Notes: generated from the sequence alone by a model not told the origin. A DNA stretch of 64,000 nucleotides from Clostridiales bacterium (GCA_012517815.1 JAAYUF010000013.1:62001-126000), one strand, 5' to 3'; shown: positions 17,801-26,154, counted from the stretch's first letter. Translations and numbers: made by a program.

Positions 17801-20800
17801 TTGCCGCCAGCCACCGTGTACAGGTAACCGTCCGGCAGGGTGACGCGCAGCGCGTACTCCCCGGGCGCGAGATCGGCAAGCGTCGCCTCGCCGTTTACGT
17901 TGGTCGCCGCCGAAGCGACGGCCGAACCCTGCGGGTCCGCCGCGGGTACGGCCTCGAACAGCACGCCCGCGATGGGGCGCTCATATTCGCCGCGCGTTCC
18001 GTTTTCATTGCTGTCAAAGAAGGCGGCGACGTTCAGTTTCGCGGGCTGCGCCAGCGCCACGTCGCTTTGGCCGCTCAGGCGGTCGCCGTTTTGCAGGGTG
18101 AGCTCCGCGCTGGTTTTCACCCCCAGCGCCGTTTCGCCCAACGCGAGGGCGCTGTCGCCCACCGCCGATACGCTCACGCCGTCGATCGCCTGCGATACCA
18201 CCCGGTAGATCCCGGCAGTCAGGTTATCAAAGGCGTAGCGGCCGTACGCGTCGGTGGTCAGGTTGGCTACGTCGGTCCAGCCGTCCCCGTCCTGTTGCTG
18301 GAGTGCCACGGCTACGCCGCTCATGCGCTGCTCGCCATCCTGATAGCGGCGATCGCCGTTTTCGTCCATGTAGGCGACGCCCTCGATGCTGGTCACGGCG
18401 ACGAATTCCACGTCGGGCAGCGCATAGGTGGCGCCTGCGGCCACGCTTACGGTGATCCAGACCATATCCCCCTGTTGGGTGACGCGCCACGGCGAACCGG
18501 CGAGCAGGGTCTGCCCTTGGGCGAGGGGAGCGTAGACGGTGTAGTCGCCGCCGATCAACCCTTCAAAGGAGAAGCTTCCGTCCTGGGCGGTGGTGGCGGT
18601 GATCTGGGCGCTGAGCGAGGCGGCGGCGATGCTCTGCCCGGCCCCGAGCGACCCGATCCGGCCCGTGATGGTGGCGGTCTGCTCCAGCGCCAGCCGATCC
18701 GCCCGCGTTTCGCCTGCGGCGAGGGACACGTTTACCGAATATTCGCCGGTCTGCCGCGCGGTTTCGCCGTTTACCTGTACGAGCGCGTACTGCGGCGGCA
18801 GGGCGAGGGTAAGCGCGTAATCCCCGGGCGTAAGCGCGGTAAAGGCATACGCGCCGGTATCGTCCGTCTGCGCGGAAACCGAGGCGCCGTCGGTGCCGGT
18901 CAGGGTAACGGTAAGGCCCGCGGCGGGCGCGTCGCCCTGCGAAACCGTTCCGGTCAGGCCGGCCAGCAGCGTTGCGGTGAAATCGAGCGCCCGCTGCTCG
19001 CCATAGGCAAGCGACAGGGGCTCAAAGGTATACACGCCTTGATCCCCGGCGCTCAGACCCTCCCGCGGCGTGAAAACGGCCTGCGAATCGGCCGGCAGCG
19101 TCAGCCGCAGGGCGTAGTCGCCGGCGGAAAGCCCTTCCAGCGCGTAAGCGCCCAACGCATCCGTTACGGAGGAAGCCGCGGCGTTTCCGCCGGTCAGCAG
19201 TTCCACCGCCACACCCGCGACCGGCCGGCCGTCGGCTGTGTAAACCGTGCCTGTCAGCCCGCTCATGCGGGCCAGGACGACGGCGATCCCATCCGCGGGC
19301 AGGGCCAGATCCGGATGGGTTTCGACGCCGTTTTCACCCGTAGCGGCGCTCACGCTGTTCGCGGGCAGGGTTACCCGAAGCGTTCCGCTCGCCGTATCCG
19401 CGTCGCCAAACACCGTGAAAGTGCCGTCATCCTCGGTCAGCGCGCCGTACACGGAACCGTCGGAGGCGGTGAGCAGCGCGCCCAGCCCGCCGACGGCCGC
19501 CCCGGCTCCACCCGCCTGCTCGGCGACCGAGCCGGACGCCAGCGCGACGGGTTCGGTCGCGGTTTTGCCGGTCGTTACCGCGCCGGGCAGGTTGATGTCC
19601 AGCCGCGCGTAGCTCCCGCTCTGCACGCTCAGCAGCGCGTCCAGCAGGGGCTGCGCCTCGTGGGCGGCCGCTTTCAGGGAAAGCCCCTGCGGGTTGCCCT
19701 CCGTCCGGGGCAGGGTTTGCGGGTCCAGCGCCCACACGGTGAGCGCGCCGATGTCCCCGGCTTCAATGGGGATGCGCACCTCGCCCGCCAGCCATGTATC
19801 GGCCGTGAATACCAGCAGGTCCTGCTCCCGGGTCCGAAGCAGCGTGACGCCCGCGGGCAGCGCACCCTTCTGTGCCCGGACGCCCGCGGGCAGCGCTGCG
19901 GCCATGGCCTTGGGCAGGGCGCCCGCCGTCAAGGCGGAGGTTGGGGCGCTCAGCACGATAACGGGAGCGCCGTCCTGCGCCGTTTCCACATTGGCCGCGA
20001 GGGAGAGCTCCACCCGGCCGTCGGGCAGGGTCAGCTCCGCGGAGGCCGGCGTGACCGCGGAATCCGCGGTTACCGGCGTCATGCCGTCGATATCCGTATA
20101 CTGGAACGTGTAGCGGACGGTCGCCGTCACACGGGCCGAGGCGGCTGCCGACGCGGGCGCGGCCTCCGCGGAGGGGGCGTAGCGCAGCCTAGCCTCCAGC
20201 GTACCGGCGTGAAAGCCGGCCGGCATGCTGGCCGCGCCATTTTCGTTCAGGTACGTGACGGAAGCGCCCGCGGCGTCCGTCAGGCTGACGGTCTGCCCGG
20301 ACACGCACGGAATGGGATCGCCCAGCGCGCGGCCTTCCGCGTCCAGCGGCTGAACGGCGCAGGTGATGCCGCCGTCCCCGATCATCGGGGTCACGGCATC
20401 CAGACAGAGCGCGTTTGCGGCCGCCAGCGCGTTCCCGGCGGCATCCAGCAGCGCAACGGGCGCGAAAACCACGGTGTAACCGTCCAGCGGCAGCGTGTTG
20501 TCGCCCGCGCACAGACCGCTCAGGGTCAGGGTAGCGGTCTGCTCCGCGCCCTCCCCGGCAAAGCCTGCGACGGTGAAGGCCGGATTGCCGGTAACGGCGT
20601 TGCCGGTCGGGGCCGGCTGGTTTTCCACCGACACCAGAGTCAGGCTCTCGGGATTGCCGTAGTACGTGTTCACGGTAAAGGGAACCGGATCGGCCAGCAG
20701 CAGCGCGCCCGTCGGCGCGCGCATCTGCACCAGCCGGTACGCGCCGTTGGGCAGCGCCTGCGCGGCGGTGTAGGTGCCGTCCTGCGCGGTGGTAAAGCCC

Positions 20801-21351
20801 CACTGCAAAACGCCCTGCTCGCTGAAAACCACAAACTCGGCCCAACCCGCGGCATCGCCGGTTCCGGCCAGCACGTTGCGCACGGTAAACAGCCCGCGCC
20901 GGGCATAGGCAAACACGCTACGCCGGTTGGCTTCCCCGGCTGTAACGGTCAGGGGAATGGGGCCTTCGCAGGTGAAGCCGTCCTCAAAATCCTCGGCGAC
21001 GGGGGTAAGCGTGATATCCCCCGCGGCGGCATCCGGGAGGGTCAGGGTATCCGTCTGCCCCTGGGCCTGCTGTTCCGCGGTCGGGTTCGCCGTTACGCGG
21101 CCCAGCGCCGTTTCGCCCGCCTGAACGTCGAAACGCCCCGTGAGCGAGAGCGTAAGCCAGCTGTCCACCCCGTTGGGCGTCACGCCCTTGAGGTCTATGG
21201 TCAGGGTGGTATCGGCCAGCGCGGCGGCCGCGCCAAAACCGCAAGCCGAAAGTAGCGCTGCCAGCGCCATCGCGCCAAACACCCTGCCAACCCGGGAAGA
21301 AAAGCCGCGCCGGGCGGCGGTCCGGTTACGACGCATCGCGGTGAAGATCAT
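14863..21351 (-). CDS. Giant exported protein with CnaB-like and SdrD-B-type repeats
   Basis: 2162 residues. A basic N-terminus and hydrophobic segment (FGAMALAALLSACGF) form a signal peptide; LSAC fits a lipobox, and an AxA site (ALA) follows closely. Residues ~50-690 are irregular beta-rich sequence. Three carboxypeptidase-regulatory/CnaB-like units start near 700, 790 and 880 (GxYxFxxLxxGDYxLxxxLP pattern). About ten SdrD-B-type modules then start near 990, 1108, 1224, 1339, 1459, 1576, 1689, 1800, 1911 and 2023, a period of 111-120 residues, most with a calcium-loop-like D-x-N-x-N-G-x-x-D-x-G-E. The C-terminus ends without LPXTG, membrane anchor or charged tail. The start follows GGAGGCGAAGG. 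It is likely a long stalk-like surface adhesin or scaffold. Confidence 0.85.
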   Translation of the reverse strand: MIFTAMRRNRTAARRGFSSRVGRVFGAMALAALLSACGFGAAAALADTTLTIDLKGVTPNGVDSWLTLSLTGRFDVQAGETALGRVTANPTAEQQAQGQTDTLTLPDAAAGDITLTPVAEDFEDGFTCEGPIPLTVTAGEANRRSVFAYARRGLFTVRNVLAGTGDAAGWAEFVVFSEQGVLQWGFTTAQDGTYTAAQALPNGAYRLVQMRAPTGALLLADPVPFTVNTYYGNPESLTLVSVENQPAPTGNAVTGNPAFTVAGFAGEGAEQTATLTLSGLCAGDNTLPLDGYTVVFAPVALLDAAGNALAAANALCLDAVTPMIGDGGITCAVQPLDAEGRALGDPIPCVSGQTVSLTDAAGASVTYLNENGAASMPAGFHAGTLEARLRYAPSAEAAPASAAASARVTATVRYTFQYTDIDGMTPVTADSAVTPASAELTLPDGRVELSLAANVETAQDGAPVIVLSAPTSALTAGALPKAMAAALPAGVRAQKGALPAGVTLLRTREQDLLVFTADTWLAGEVRIPIEAGDIGALTVWALDPQTLPRTEGNPQGLSLKAAAHEAQPLLDALLSVQSGSYARLDINLPGAVTTGKTATEPVALASGSVAEQAGGAGAAVGGLGALLTASDGSVYGALTEDDGTFTVFGDADTASGTLRVTLPANSVSAATGENGVETHPDLALPADGIAVVLARMSGLTGTVYTADGRPVAGVAVELLTGGNAAASSVTDALGAYALEGLSAGDYALRLTLPADSQAVFTPREGLSAGDQGVYTFEPLSLAYGEQRALDFTATLLAGLTGTVSQGDAPAAGLTVTLTGTDGASVSAQTDDTGAYAFTALTPGDYALTLALPPQYALVQVNGETARQTGEYSVNVSLAAGETRADRLALEQTATITGRIGSLGAGQSIAAASLSAQITATTAQDGSFSFEGLIGGDYTVYAPLAQGQTLLAGSPWRVTQQGDMVWITVSVAAGATYALPDVEFVAVTSIEGVAYMDENGDRRYQDGEQRMSGVAVALQQQDGDGWTDVANLTTDAYGRYAFDNLTAGIYRVVSQAIDGVSVSAVGDSALALGETALGVKTSAELTLQNGDRLSGQSDVALAQPAKLNVAAFFDSNENGTRGEYERPIAGVLFEAVPAADPQGSAVASAATNVNGEATLADLAPGEYALRVTLPDGYLYTVAGGKWNTDTSCVGGTDSLTAFSAAFSLLSGQTAGAAAAAIPVGSFSGRVWNDENNNGVMDDGEPGVPGVQLTLSGTRTGNTYQLTTDETGAYRFALLRNDAYNLTATLPDGLLFARYTQTGGDSRSVFTADGSAATRQFVVADAQDVADKNVGVIQKAALTGIAFLDTNYNGVYDEGEPPYAGVTVEVIKNTNSRSMGKAVTGADGRYAFDTLRGGDYRVRAILPNDGCIFTLVPARGEGLYNRFAAREGRRENSIDSLILQNGETAETCVGVAMGGTLSGTVFLDAKYDGVLSGSDKKASGVKVQLVDAAGTLVGTATTNANGRYLFEGIMPGDYTVRFQRRNNYAFTRYRPAEDNGNHVQALARDGYGETEAILVAMGQTVEHINAGMLPSSTLTGMFFDDLNDNGLMDEGEAGFTDGRVRLLSDDGELDLTETVAADGTYFFDGVMPGDYTLTYLLPENATMARVVANGNTLEAQGLENVLGGLRFESGKSYTAPLTGAVTLGTFGGYAYHDANGNGLRDEGEDVLSGVEITLKPAGAGLDAVTVATGADGRFSVTNLRPSAYTLSLTLPEGYIFSAGLAAGGLTLDTAQTDTLACPWAALVNRAEYAVGAVRPATVRGSVWLDENRDGRHASDERLLSGLSYELFDETLNKVVKTARSGDDGYVTFSNVRPSAYTVRFTLPEQAQPANDPDDTFAVNGSVMSQSGIVIREGETFEDIQGGLVSYTSIGGTVALDENGARTPQAGVTVSLYQANGATPLLTATTDESGAYRFDGLWPDQYRLTVTQPSGTIFVRPDDPNYSADASVVTGSADGIGTGEPFELEMADHRLAMDVILIKPARVGDQVWLDSNQNGLIDADEPSVNGVTIELLADGEVAYATVSNEWGYYELADVYPGTYTLRAAAYPELEITKSIPALRIISSCLTSGDGSEATSEPFSVESGSRNLDFNLGYIVREGETLPAGITPGDVQRWPAASVQTK

Positions 21352-21409
21352 CCAATCCTTCGCCTCCGATAATCCTGTTAGGCCATTTTCCGATAGAATA
21401 CCAACCTAA

Positions 21410-21438
21410 ATAGTAATTCAACCGGTATCCTTTGTCAA
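21410..21438 (-). promoter_or_regulatory. Promoter of the giant surface-protein gene
   Basis: On the minus strand TTGACA (21433-21438), 17-base spacer, TACTAT (21410-21415). It is divergent from the degV promoter. Confidence 0.8.
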
Positions 21439-21516
21439 TCGAAGCCGGGAAGTTTAACGCCTGTTAAGTCACCCGTGAACAAACCGTGAAACATGCCGCC
21501 GGAGGTTTATTTATCG

Positions 21517-21544
21517 TTGACGCGAACCCTTGCCGTGTTATAAT
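21517..21544 (+). promoter_or_regulatory. Promoter of the DegV gene
   Basis: TTGACG (21517-21522), 16-base spacer, TATAAT (21539-21544). Confidence 0.75.
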
Positions 21545-21553
21545 AAAGAGGAT

Positions 21554-21569
21554 GGGGATATGTATCCCC
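21554..21569. promoter_or_regulatory. Palindrome at the predicted degV transcription start
   Basis: GGGGATA-TG-TATCCCC, a 7-bp perfect inverted repeat ten bases after the -10 box. It could be an operator or a 5'-protective hairpin. Confidence 0.45.
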
Positions 21570-21594
21570 CGGAATGCCAGAGGAGGATATGCAA

Positions 21595-22452
21595 ATGGCG
21601 GAGGAAAGCAAGACAGCGATCGTGACGGATTCCTCCTGCGACCTGAGCGATGAGCAACTTGAGGCACATCATATTCATATGATTTCCCTGCGCATCGTAT
21701 GCCAGAACGCGGAATACCGTGACCGAAGGGAACTGAGCGAGGACGAGCTCTACGAGCTTTTGAAAACCGAACTGCCCAAGACCAGCCTGCCGCTGCCCGA
21801 GGATGTCGCCACCCTGTACGACAGCCTGGCCGCGGACGGCGTGACCGACGTGGTGCACGTGAGCATCTCCTCGGGCCTGAGCGGCACCTACAACATGGTG
21901 CGCATGATCGCCGAGGATTACCGCGACCGGATGAACATCCGCGTGGTGGATTCCAAATCCCTCTCCACCGGCCTGGGCTCGATGGTGCTCATGGTGGCGG
22001 AATCGCTGGAAGCGGGGGACGACCCCGACACGGCCGTCGAAAAAGCGACCGCGATGCGTAAAACCCAGCTGGGCATGTTTGTGATCCGCACGCTGGAATA
22101 CCTGCGCAAGGGCGGGCGCATCGGGCTGGTGGAGGGCGTGGTGGGCAGTCTGCTGCAAATCAAGCCCATCATCTACATCAACGACGACGGCGTCTACCAG
22201 ACGCTGGCCAAGGCGCGTGGATACAAGACGGCCGTGGAAACGATGATTCACGAAGCCATCAAGCGTTTTGGACAGGTGAAAATCAACCTGACCGTCGTAC
22301 ACGGGCAGGCGTTTGAGGACGCGCAGGCGCTGATGGACAGGCTGAAGCAGTCGCTGAACATCGCGCGGAGTTTCATCCGCCCGGTTAGCCCCGTGCTCGC
22401 CATCCACACCGGGCCCGGGCTGCTGGGCGTGGTGGCGGAGAAGGCCGAATAA
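21595..22452 (+). CDS. DegV-family fatty-acid-binding protein
   Basis: 285 residues of the DegV fold, beginning AIVTDSSCDLSDE, with the lipid-contact motifs TSLPLPEDV (TSxP), SSGLSGTYN and VDSKSLSTGLG, and GGRIGLVEG in the second domain. In Gram-positive bacteria related FakB proteins bind fatty acids for phosphorylation by FakA. No fakA gene lies beside it. Three in-frame ATGs (21574, 21589, 21595) are possible; AGGAGG at 21581-21586 best serves 21595. Its last 28 bases are repeated just downstream. Confidence 0.9.
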   Translation: MAEESKTAIVTDSSCDLSDEQLEAHHIHMISLRIVCQNAEYRDRRELSEDELYELLKTELPKTSLPLPEDVATLYDSLAADGVTDVVHVSISSGLSGTYNMVRMIAEDYRDRMNIRVVDSKSLSTGLGSMVLMVAESLEAGDDPDTAVEKATAMRKTQLGMFVIRTLEYLRKGGRIGLVEGVVGSLLQIKPIIYINDDGVYQTLAKARGYKTAVETMIHEAIKRFGQVKINLTVVHGQAFEDAQALMDRLKQSLNIARSFIRPVSPVLAIHTGPGLLGVVAEKAE

Positions 22453-22742
22453 CGGTCGCACGCCTGCCGTACCCAACGCGAACGGACCCGGCGTCGCGGC
22501 TTCCCGTTTACGCATGGGCCGAACATTCCGTATAGCAAAAAACCGGCGCTTCGGCAACCGGCGCTTCGTGTTACCCGCAGGGGCGTGATGGCGGAGAAGG
22601 CCGAGGAACGGTCGCACGCACGCCGTAACAAACGCGATCCGATCCGGCGCCGCGGCGTCCCGTTCGCGCGGTGGCGAAATCCAAACGCATGAACGCATGA
22701 AGAACCGGCGCTTCGGCGACCGGTTCTTTGCGTTGCCCGCGA
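22425..22742 (+). repeat. 156-bp direct duplication covering the degV 3' end and downstream region
   Basis: Copy 1 (22425-22580) starts inside degV (GGGCGTGGTGGCGGAGAAGG). Copy 2 (22581-~22742) starts with the same sequence apart from single-base changes and continues through the GAACGGTCGCACGC-type and CCGGCGCTTCGGC-type blocks, ending GCCCGCGAG versus ACCCGCAGG. The degV TAA in copy 1 corresponds to a changed codon (GAG-GAA) in copy 2, so copy 2 has no function as a gene end. The following stretch, 22743-23067, shows nothing recognisable. Confidence 0.8.
22701..22730 (+). terminator. Terminator in the second copy of the degV 3' duplication
   Basis: AGAACCGG / CCGGTTCT stem (8 bp) with an 11-base loop and a short T run. 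The corresponding site in copy 1 is a poorer hairpin. Confidence 0.6.
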
Positions 22743-23067
22743 GGGTGGACGGCGACAGATAAATGCGCCCGCTCCACGGGCCTGTTTCCGATTGGGCCGG
22801 GCCGCGCCCCCGCCAACGGCTGCGCTCGGGCGAGGCCGGGCCGTTTCTCCGTCCACCGTCGCGTGCGACGCGGGGCCATCCCATGCCACGCGGGGGGATT
22901 CCGCTACGGTCTGCCGCCGGACGATCGCATCCCGGCCCGCGGCGTTTCGCCAGGGACGCCGCCCCGGACAGGACGGCTTGATCTCTCTGCCGCGTGCCGC
23001 ACCGCGCCCGGCCCGGAAAGCCGTGCGCCGCGTCCCCGGGAGCGCGCGGCCGCTTCCCCGCCGGCAG

Positions 23068-23961
23068 TCAGCCGACCTGATACTGGATCAGCTGGCCGAC
23101 GGCGTTGCCCGCGCGCAGGGTTACCTGCACGCAGCAGGTGGCTTTCTGGGTTACGAACACTTCCGCGCCGATGTTCCACAGTCGGCCCATTACCTTGGGG
23201 TCCGGGGTGTCGGGCGCTTCCCCGCTATCGGTGGAGATCACCGCGATCTGCGGCTTGACGGTATATATCAGGGCCTCGCTGCTGGCGTCGTCCTCGCCGT
23301 GGTGGCCCACCTTGAGCACGTCCGCCCGCTGGACCAGCCCGGCGTCGATCAGCGCGGCCTCTTCCTGCACCTCCATGTCGCCGGTAAGCAGCATGGTGCC
23401 CTGCGGGGTATCCAGAAACAGGACGAGGGAGTTGTTGTTCTCGTTGTCCCCGTCGCGCGTCAGCGGGCCCAAGGCGACCATCCGCATGGCGTTGCCCGCG
23501 TCGATCACATCCCCGCCGGAAAGCCAGCTGAGCGGGATGTTGTAGCGTTCCGCCTGCTTGGCGACGGGGTGGCGGTCGGCGCTTTTTAAGGTATAAAACG
23601 CGGACGCGTAGAGGCGGTCGACTGCGATGCCGCTTTTAAGCAGCGCCTTGAGCCCGCCCACGTGGTCGCTGTCCGTATGGGTGAGAATCACGCCGTCCAA
23701 CCGGCTTACGCCAAAGAAGCTGAGCGCGCGCAGCATGGCCTCGGCGCTTTCCTTGGTGCCGGTATCGATCAGGTAGCGCCTGTCCCCCAGAAAAAACAGC
23801 GCCGCGTCCGCCTTGCCCACATTGAGGAACATGGCCCTGACCTCGGCCTGTTCCACGTTTTCCGCGCGCGCCTTGGCTTTGGAGCCAAACACGAACGGCG
23901 GCATCAGGAACGCCGCGCATAAAAAAACCGAAAGCGTCACCGCTTCGAGCCGTTTTCCCAT
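23068..23961 (-). CDS. Exported metallo-beta-lactamase-fold hydrolase (ComEC C-domain-like)
   Basis: 297 residues. It has a signal peptide (LEAVTLSVFLCAAFLMPPFVFG), then an MBL domain starting RAMFLNVGKADAALFFLGDRRYLIDTG. The metal motif HTDSDH is at residues 95-100 and a distal His lies in KVGHHGEDDAS. The order matches ComEC/Rec2-type secreted hydrolases, which degrade or process nucleic acids or other phosphodiesters outside the cell; there are no membrane-channel domains here. The start ATG at 23961 follows GGGAGGCG at a rather long 10-12 base spacing. It is divergent from uppP. Confidence 0.85.
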   Translation of the reverse strand: MGKRLEAVTLSVFLCAAFLMPPFVFGSKAKARAENVEQAEVRAMFLNVGKADAALFFLGDRRYLIDTGTKESAEAMLRALSFFGVSRLDGVILTHTDSDHVGGLKALLKSGIAVDRLYASAFYTLKSADRHPVAKQAERYNIPLSWLSGGDVIDAGNAMRMVALGPLTRDGDNENNNSLVLFLDTPQGTMLLTGDMEVQEEAALIDAGLVQRADVLKVGHHGEDDASSEALIYTVKPQIAVISTDSGEAPDTPDPKVMGRLWNIGAEVFVTQKATCCVQVTLRAGNAVGQLIQYQVG

Positions 23962-24023
23962 CAAACCCGATCGCCTCCCGGATGAGCGCGGACGGCACCC
24001 CCTGTGCCGCGAGCGCAAAAATC

Positions 24024-24052
24024 GTGACAGGCCGGCGGAAATGTTGTATACT
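24024..24052 (+). promoter_or_regulatory. Promoter of uppP
   Basis: GTGACA (24024-24029), 17-base spacer, TATACT (24047-24052). Confidence 0.6.
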
Positions 24053-24087
24053 GACACCGCCGCACCCAAGGAAAGGAACGATGAACC

Positions 24088-24945
24088 ATGAGTATTCAAC
24101 TGGCCGCCGTGCTCGGCCTGGTACAGGGACTGGCGGAGTTTCTGCCGGTGTCCTCCAGCGGGCACCTCAACCTGATCCAGGCGCTTTTCCATGTGAATCT
24201 GGAGCACCAGCTGCTTTTCAATATCCTGCTGCACATGGGCACGCTCATCGCCGTGCTGGCCGTGTTCTGGAAGGACTGGTTGCAGATGATCCTCCACCCG
24301 ATCCGCAACCGAACGCTGCTGCTGCTGTTCGTCGCGTCGCTGCCCGCGCTGGCGGCGAAGCTGGCTTTCAGCGATCAGCTGGACTATCTGGAAACGCACA
24401 ACCTGCTGCTGGGCGTCAGCTTTCTGCTGACCGGCCTGCTGCTGATGCTTACCCAGGCGATTTCCCGCCGCAACCAGCGCGCGCGCAGCGAAACCGGCGA
24501 GGTGAAGATCCGCCACGCGCTTGCCATGGGCTGCATGCAGGCTGTCGGCATGCTGCCGGGCGTCAGCCGCAGCGGTTCCACCATCTTTGGCGGCGTCGCC
24601 TCGCGGCTGGACCGCGAAACCGCGGCCAAGTTCAGCTTCATGATGAGCATGCCGGCCATCCTGGCCAGCTTCGGCAGCGAGGGCTACAAGGCGTACAAGG
24701 CCGGCGCGCTTGCGCAGACCGGCGACCTGACCGCGATCCTCATCGGCGTGGCGGTCGCCTGCGTGAGCGGGTATCTGGCCATCCGGTTCATGATGCGCGT
24801 CATCACGCGGATCTCGCTCAACTGGTTCGCGCTGTATGTGATCCTGCTTGGCATCGCGGTGATCCTTCTGCAGGGCGCGGGCATCCTGACCGAACCCGCC
24901 GCGGAGACGACGGGCGTCGCGGCCGGGCTATCGGCGCTGTTTTAG
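24088..24945 (+). CDS. uppP: Undecaprenyl-diphosphatase (BacA/UppP)
   Basis: 285 residues with about eight membrane helices and both catalytic motifs: GLAEFLPVSSSGHL near the N-terminus and GVSRSGSTI in the second half. It recycles undecaprenyl pyrophosphate to the monophosphate carrier used for peptidoglycan and other envelope glycans, and its overproduction gives bacitracin resistance. The ATG at 24088 follows AAAGGAA. It is monocistronic, with its own promoter and terminator. Confidence 0.96.
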   Translation: MSIQLAAVLGLVQGLAEFLPVSSSGHLNLIQALFHVNLEHQLLFNILLHMGTLIAVLAVFWKDWLQMILHPIRNRTLLLLFVASLPALAAKLAFSDQLDYLETHNLLLGVSFLLTGLLLMLTQAISRRNQRARSETGEVKIRHALAMGCMQAVGMLPGVSRSGSTIFGGVASRLDRETAAKFSFMMSMPAILASFGSEGYKAYKAGALAQTGDLTAILIGVAVACVSGYLAIRFMMRVITRISLNWFALYVILLGIAVILLQGAGILTEPAAETTGVAAGLSALF

Positions 24946-24986
24946 GCGGCGTGAGCGCGAAAAACGCAGAGGCCGTTTCGCGGCGA

Positions 24987-25017
24987 GGCCGCTGTCCGGA
25001 CAGACAGCGGCCTTTTG
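24987..25017 (+). terminator. Terminator of uppP
   Basis: AGGCCGCTGTC / GACAGCGGCCT, an 11-bp perfect stem with a 6-base loop and TTTT. Confidence 0.88.
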
Positions 25018-25124
25018 CGTGCCTGCGGGGGAGAGGTGACCCGCGCTGTCCTGATGCCTTGCCAAGCCTGTCAGCCACGGCGGAACACGCCCAGGCGGCG
25101 ACCCGGCCAGTCAAGGGGAACGGC

Positions 25125-25748
25125 TCAGCGGATGAAATCCGTACGGGCGCGCGGTTCCTCCGGCGTGGGGAACGGCGTGCCGGCGCGCTTGCCCAGGTCG
25201 ATGCAACCCATCAGCCAGGCCAGGTTATGGGCGAGGTTGCGCATAACCTGCATGCCCTCGGCATCCTGCTCGGCCTGTGCGGCGTTGTAGCCGTGCAGCA
25301 TCGGCCAGTAGCTGGAGGTCACGATGGGCATGCCGTTGATGGCAGGGTATTTGTACAGCGCGTCCAGGCTGGCCGTTGTGCCCGCGCGGCGCGCCACGGC
25401 CACGCAGGCGGCCGGCTTGCCGCGGAAAGCCGCCCCGTGCCCCGCGGAGAACATCCGATCCAGAAACGACAGCAGCGTGCCGTTGGGCGAGGCGAAGTAG
25501 ACGGGCGTGGCGATGACCAGTGCGTCGGATTGCTCCATTTTGGCAAGCGCCACGTTTACGTCGTCGTCAAAGGCGCGGCAGCGTCCGTCGCATTTGCCGC
25601 AGGCGATGCAACCGCGGACCGCCTTGTGGCCGACGGTCATGACGTCCGTTTCCACATGGCATTTGTCGAGCACGCCGGCTATTTCATCCAGCGCACGGCG
25701 GGTGGTGCCTTTCAGGTGAGGGCTGCCGTTGAGCATCAGAGCCTTCAT
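25125..25748 (-). CDS. Flavodoxin-fold NAD(P)H-dependent oxidoreductase
   Basis: 207 residues. It starts MKALMLNGSPHLKGTTRRALDEI, the FMN-phosphate loop of the NADPH-dependent FMN reductase family. CIACGKCDGRC at about residues 47-57 is the short Cys motif seen in iron-sulfur flavoproteins and multimeric flavodoxin WrbA-like enzymes. ATPVYFASPNGTLLSFLDR contacts the flavin ring. It probably transfers electrons from NAD(P)H to a small acceptor. The ATG follows GAGGAGG. It is followed on the same strand by nothing closely linked. Confidence 0.85.
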   Translation of the reverse strand: MKALMLNGSPHLKGTTRRALDEIAGVLDKCHVETDVMTVGHKAVRGCIACGKCDGRCRAFDDDVNVALAKMEQSDALVIATPVYFASPNGTLLSFLDRMFSAGHGAAFRGKPAACVAVARRAGTTASLDALYKYPAINGMPIVTSSYWPMLHGYNAAQAEQDAEGMQVMRNLAHNLAWLMGCIDLGKRAGTPFPTPEEPRARTDFIR

Positions 25749-25825
25749 GGGGGGTTCCTCCTCATCGTCCGATGGAATTCCGCCGTCCGGGACCGGCGAT
25801 GCCGCGGGGCGCCGCGCCGGGCCGG

Positions 25826-26074
25826 TTAACCGTTGAAACCGCCGGCGTTGGGGTCCTGCGTGGGCAGGGCGGTGGGCTGCGCGGCGGTGGGCTGCGCGGG
25901 TACCGGTTGCACCGCAGGCTCGGCTGTGGCGGCGGACTGCGGCTGGCCGGCCTGTGTGGCAAGCCCCGTATCCGGCGCCTGGTTTTGGAAACTGTTGTCG
26001 CTGTTTACGGTAGCGCAGCCGGCCAGCGCACAGGCCAGCAGGAGACAAAGCGACGCGAGCGCGATCTTTTTCAT
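25826..26074 (-). CDS. Small lipoprotein with a Pro/Ala/Gln-rich body
   Basis: 82 residues. It has a lipoprotein signal peptide with lipobox ALAGC, then a low-complexity tail rich in Ala, Gln, Pro and Thr with QPTAAQPTALPTQ-type repeats. No folded domain is visible. The ATG at 26074 follows AAGGAAGGCGG; a TTG three codons upstream is less likely. The function is unknown. It shows that the lipobox pathway exists in this organism, in contrast to the binding proteins elsewhere in the window. Confidence 0.75.
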   Translation of the reverse strand: MKKIALASLCLLLACALAGCATVNSDNSFQNQAPDTGLATQAGQPQSAATAEPAVQPVPAQPTAAQPTALPTQDPNAGGFNG

Positions 26075-26154
26075 GCTTGACAACCGCCTTCCTTGTGGGT
26101 GGCGCGCATTCCGCGCGCGGCCAACCCATTATAACACATTTTGGCCGGACTTGC

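Noticed and set aside
15910-21255. 1781-codon open frame on the strand opposite the giant surface protein
   Set aside because: It lies antisense to a repeat protein in GC-rich DNA, where stops are rare in the complementary frame. The product is Gly/Arg/Val/His-rich without domains, and it has no ribosome binding site.
22743-23067. Structured RNA gene (SRP, tmRNA or RNase P) in the gap
   Set aside because: GC-rich local hairpins are present but none of the conserved core sequences of these RNAs could be found. The other long gaps were checked in the same way.
23962-24516. Long N-terminal extension of the MBL-fold protein
   Set aside because: The open frame continues upstream, antisense to uppP, but the signal peptide and ribosome binding site define the start at 23961.
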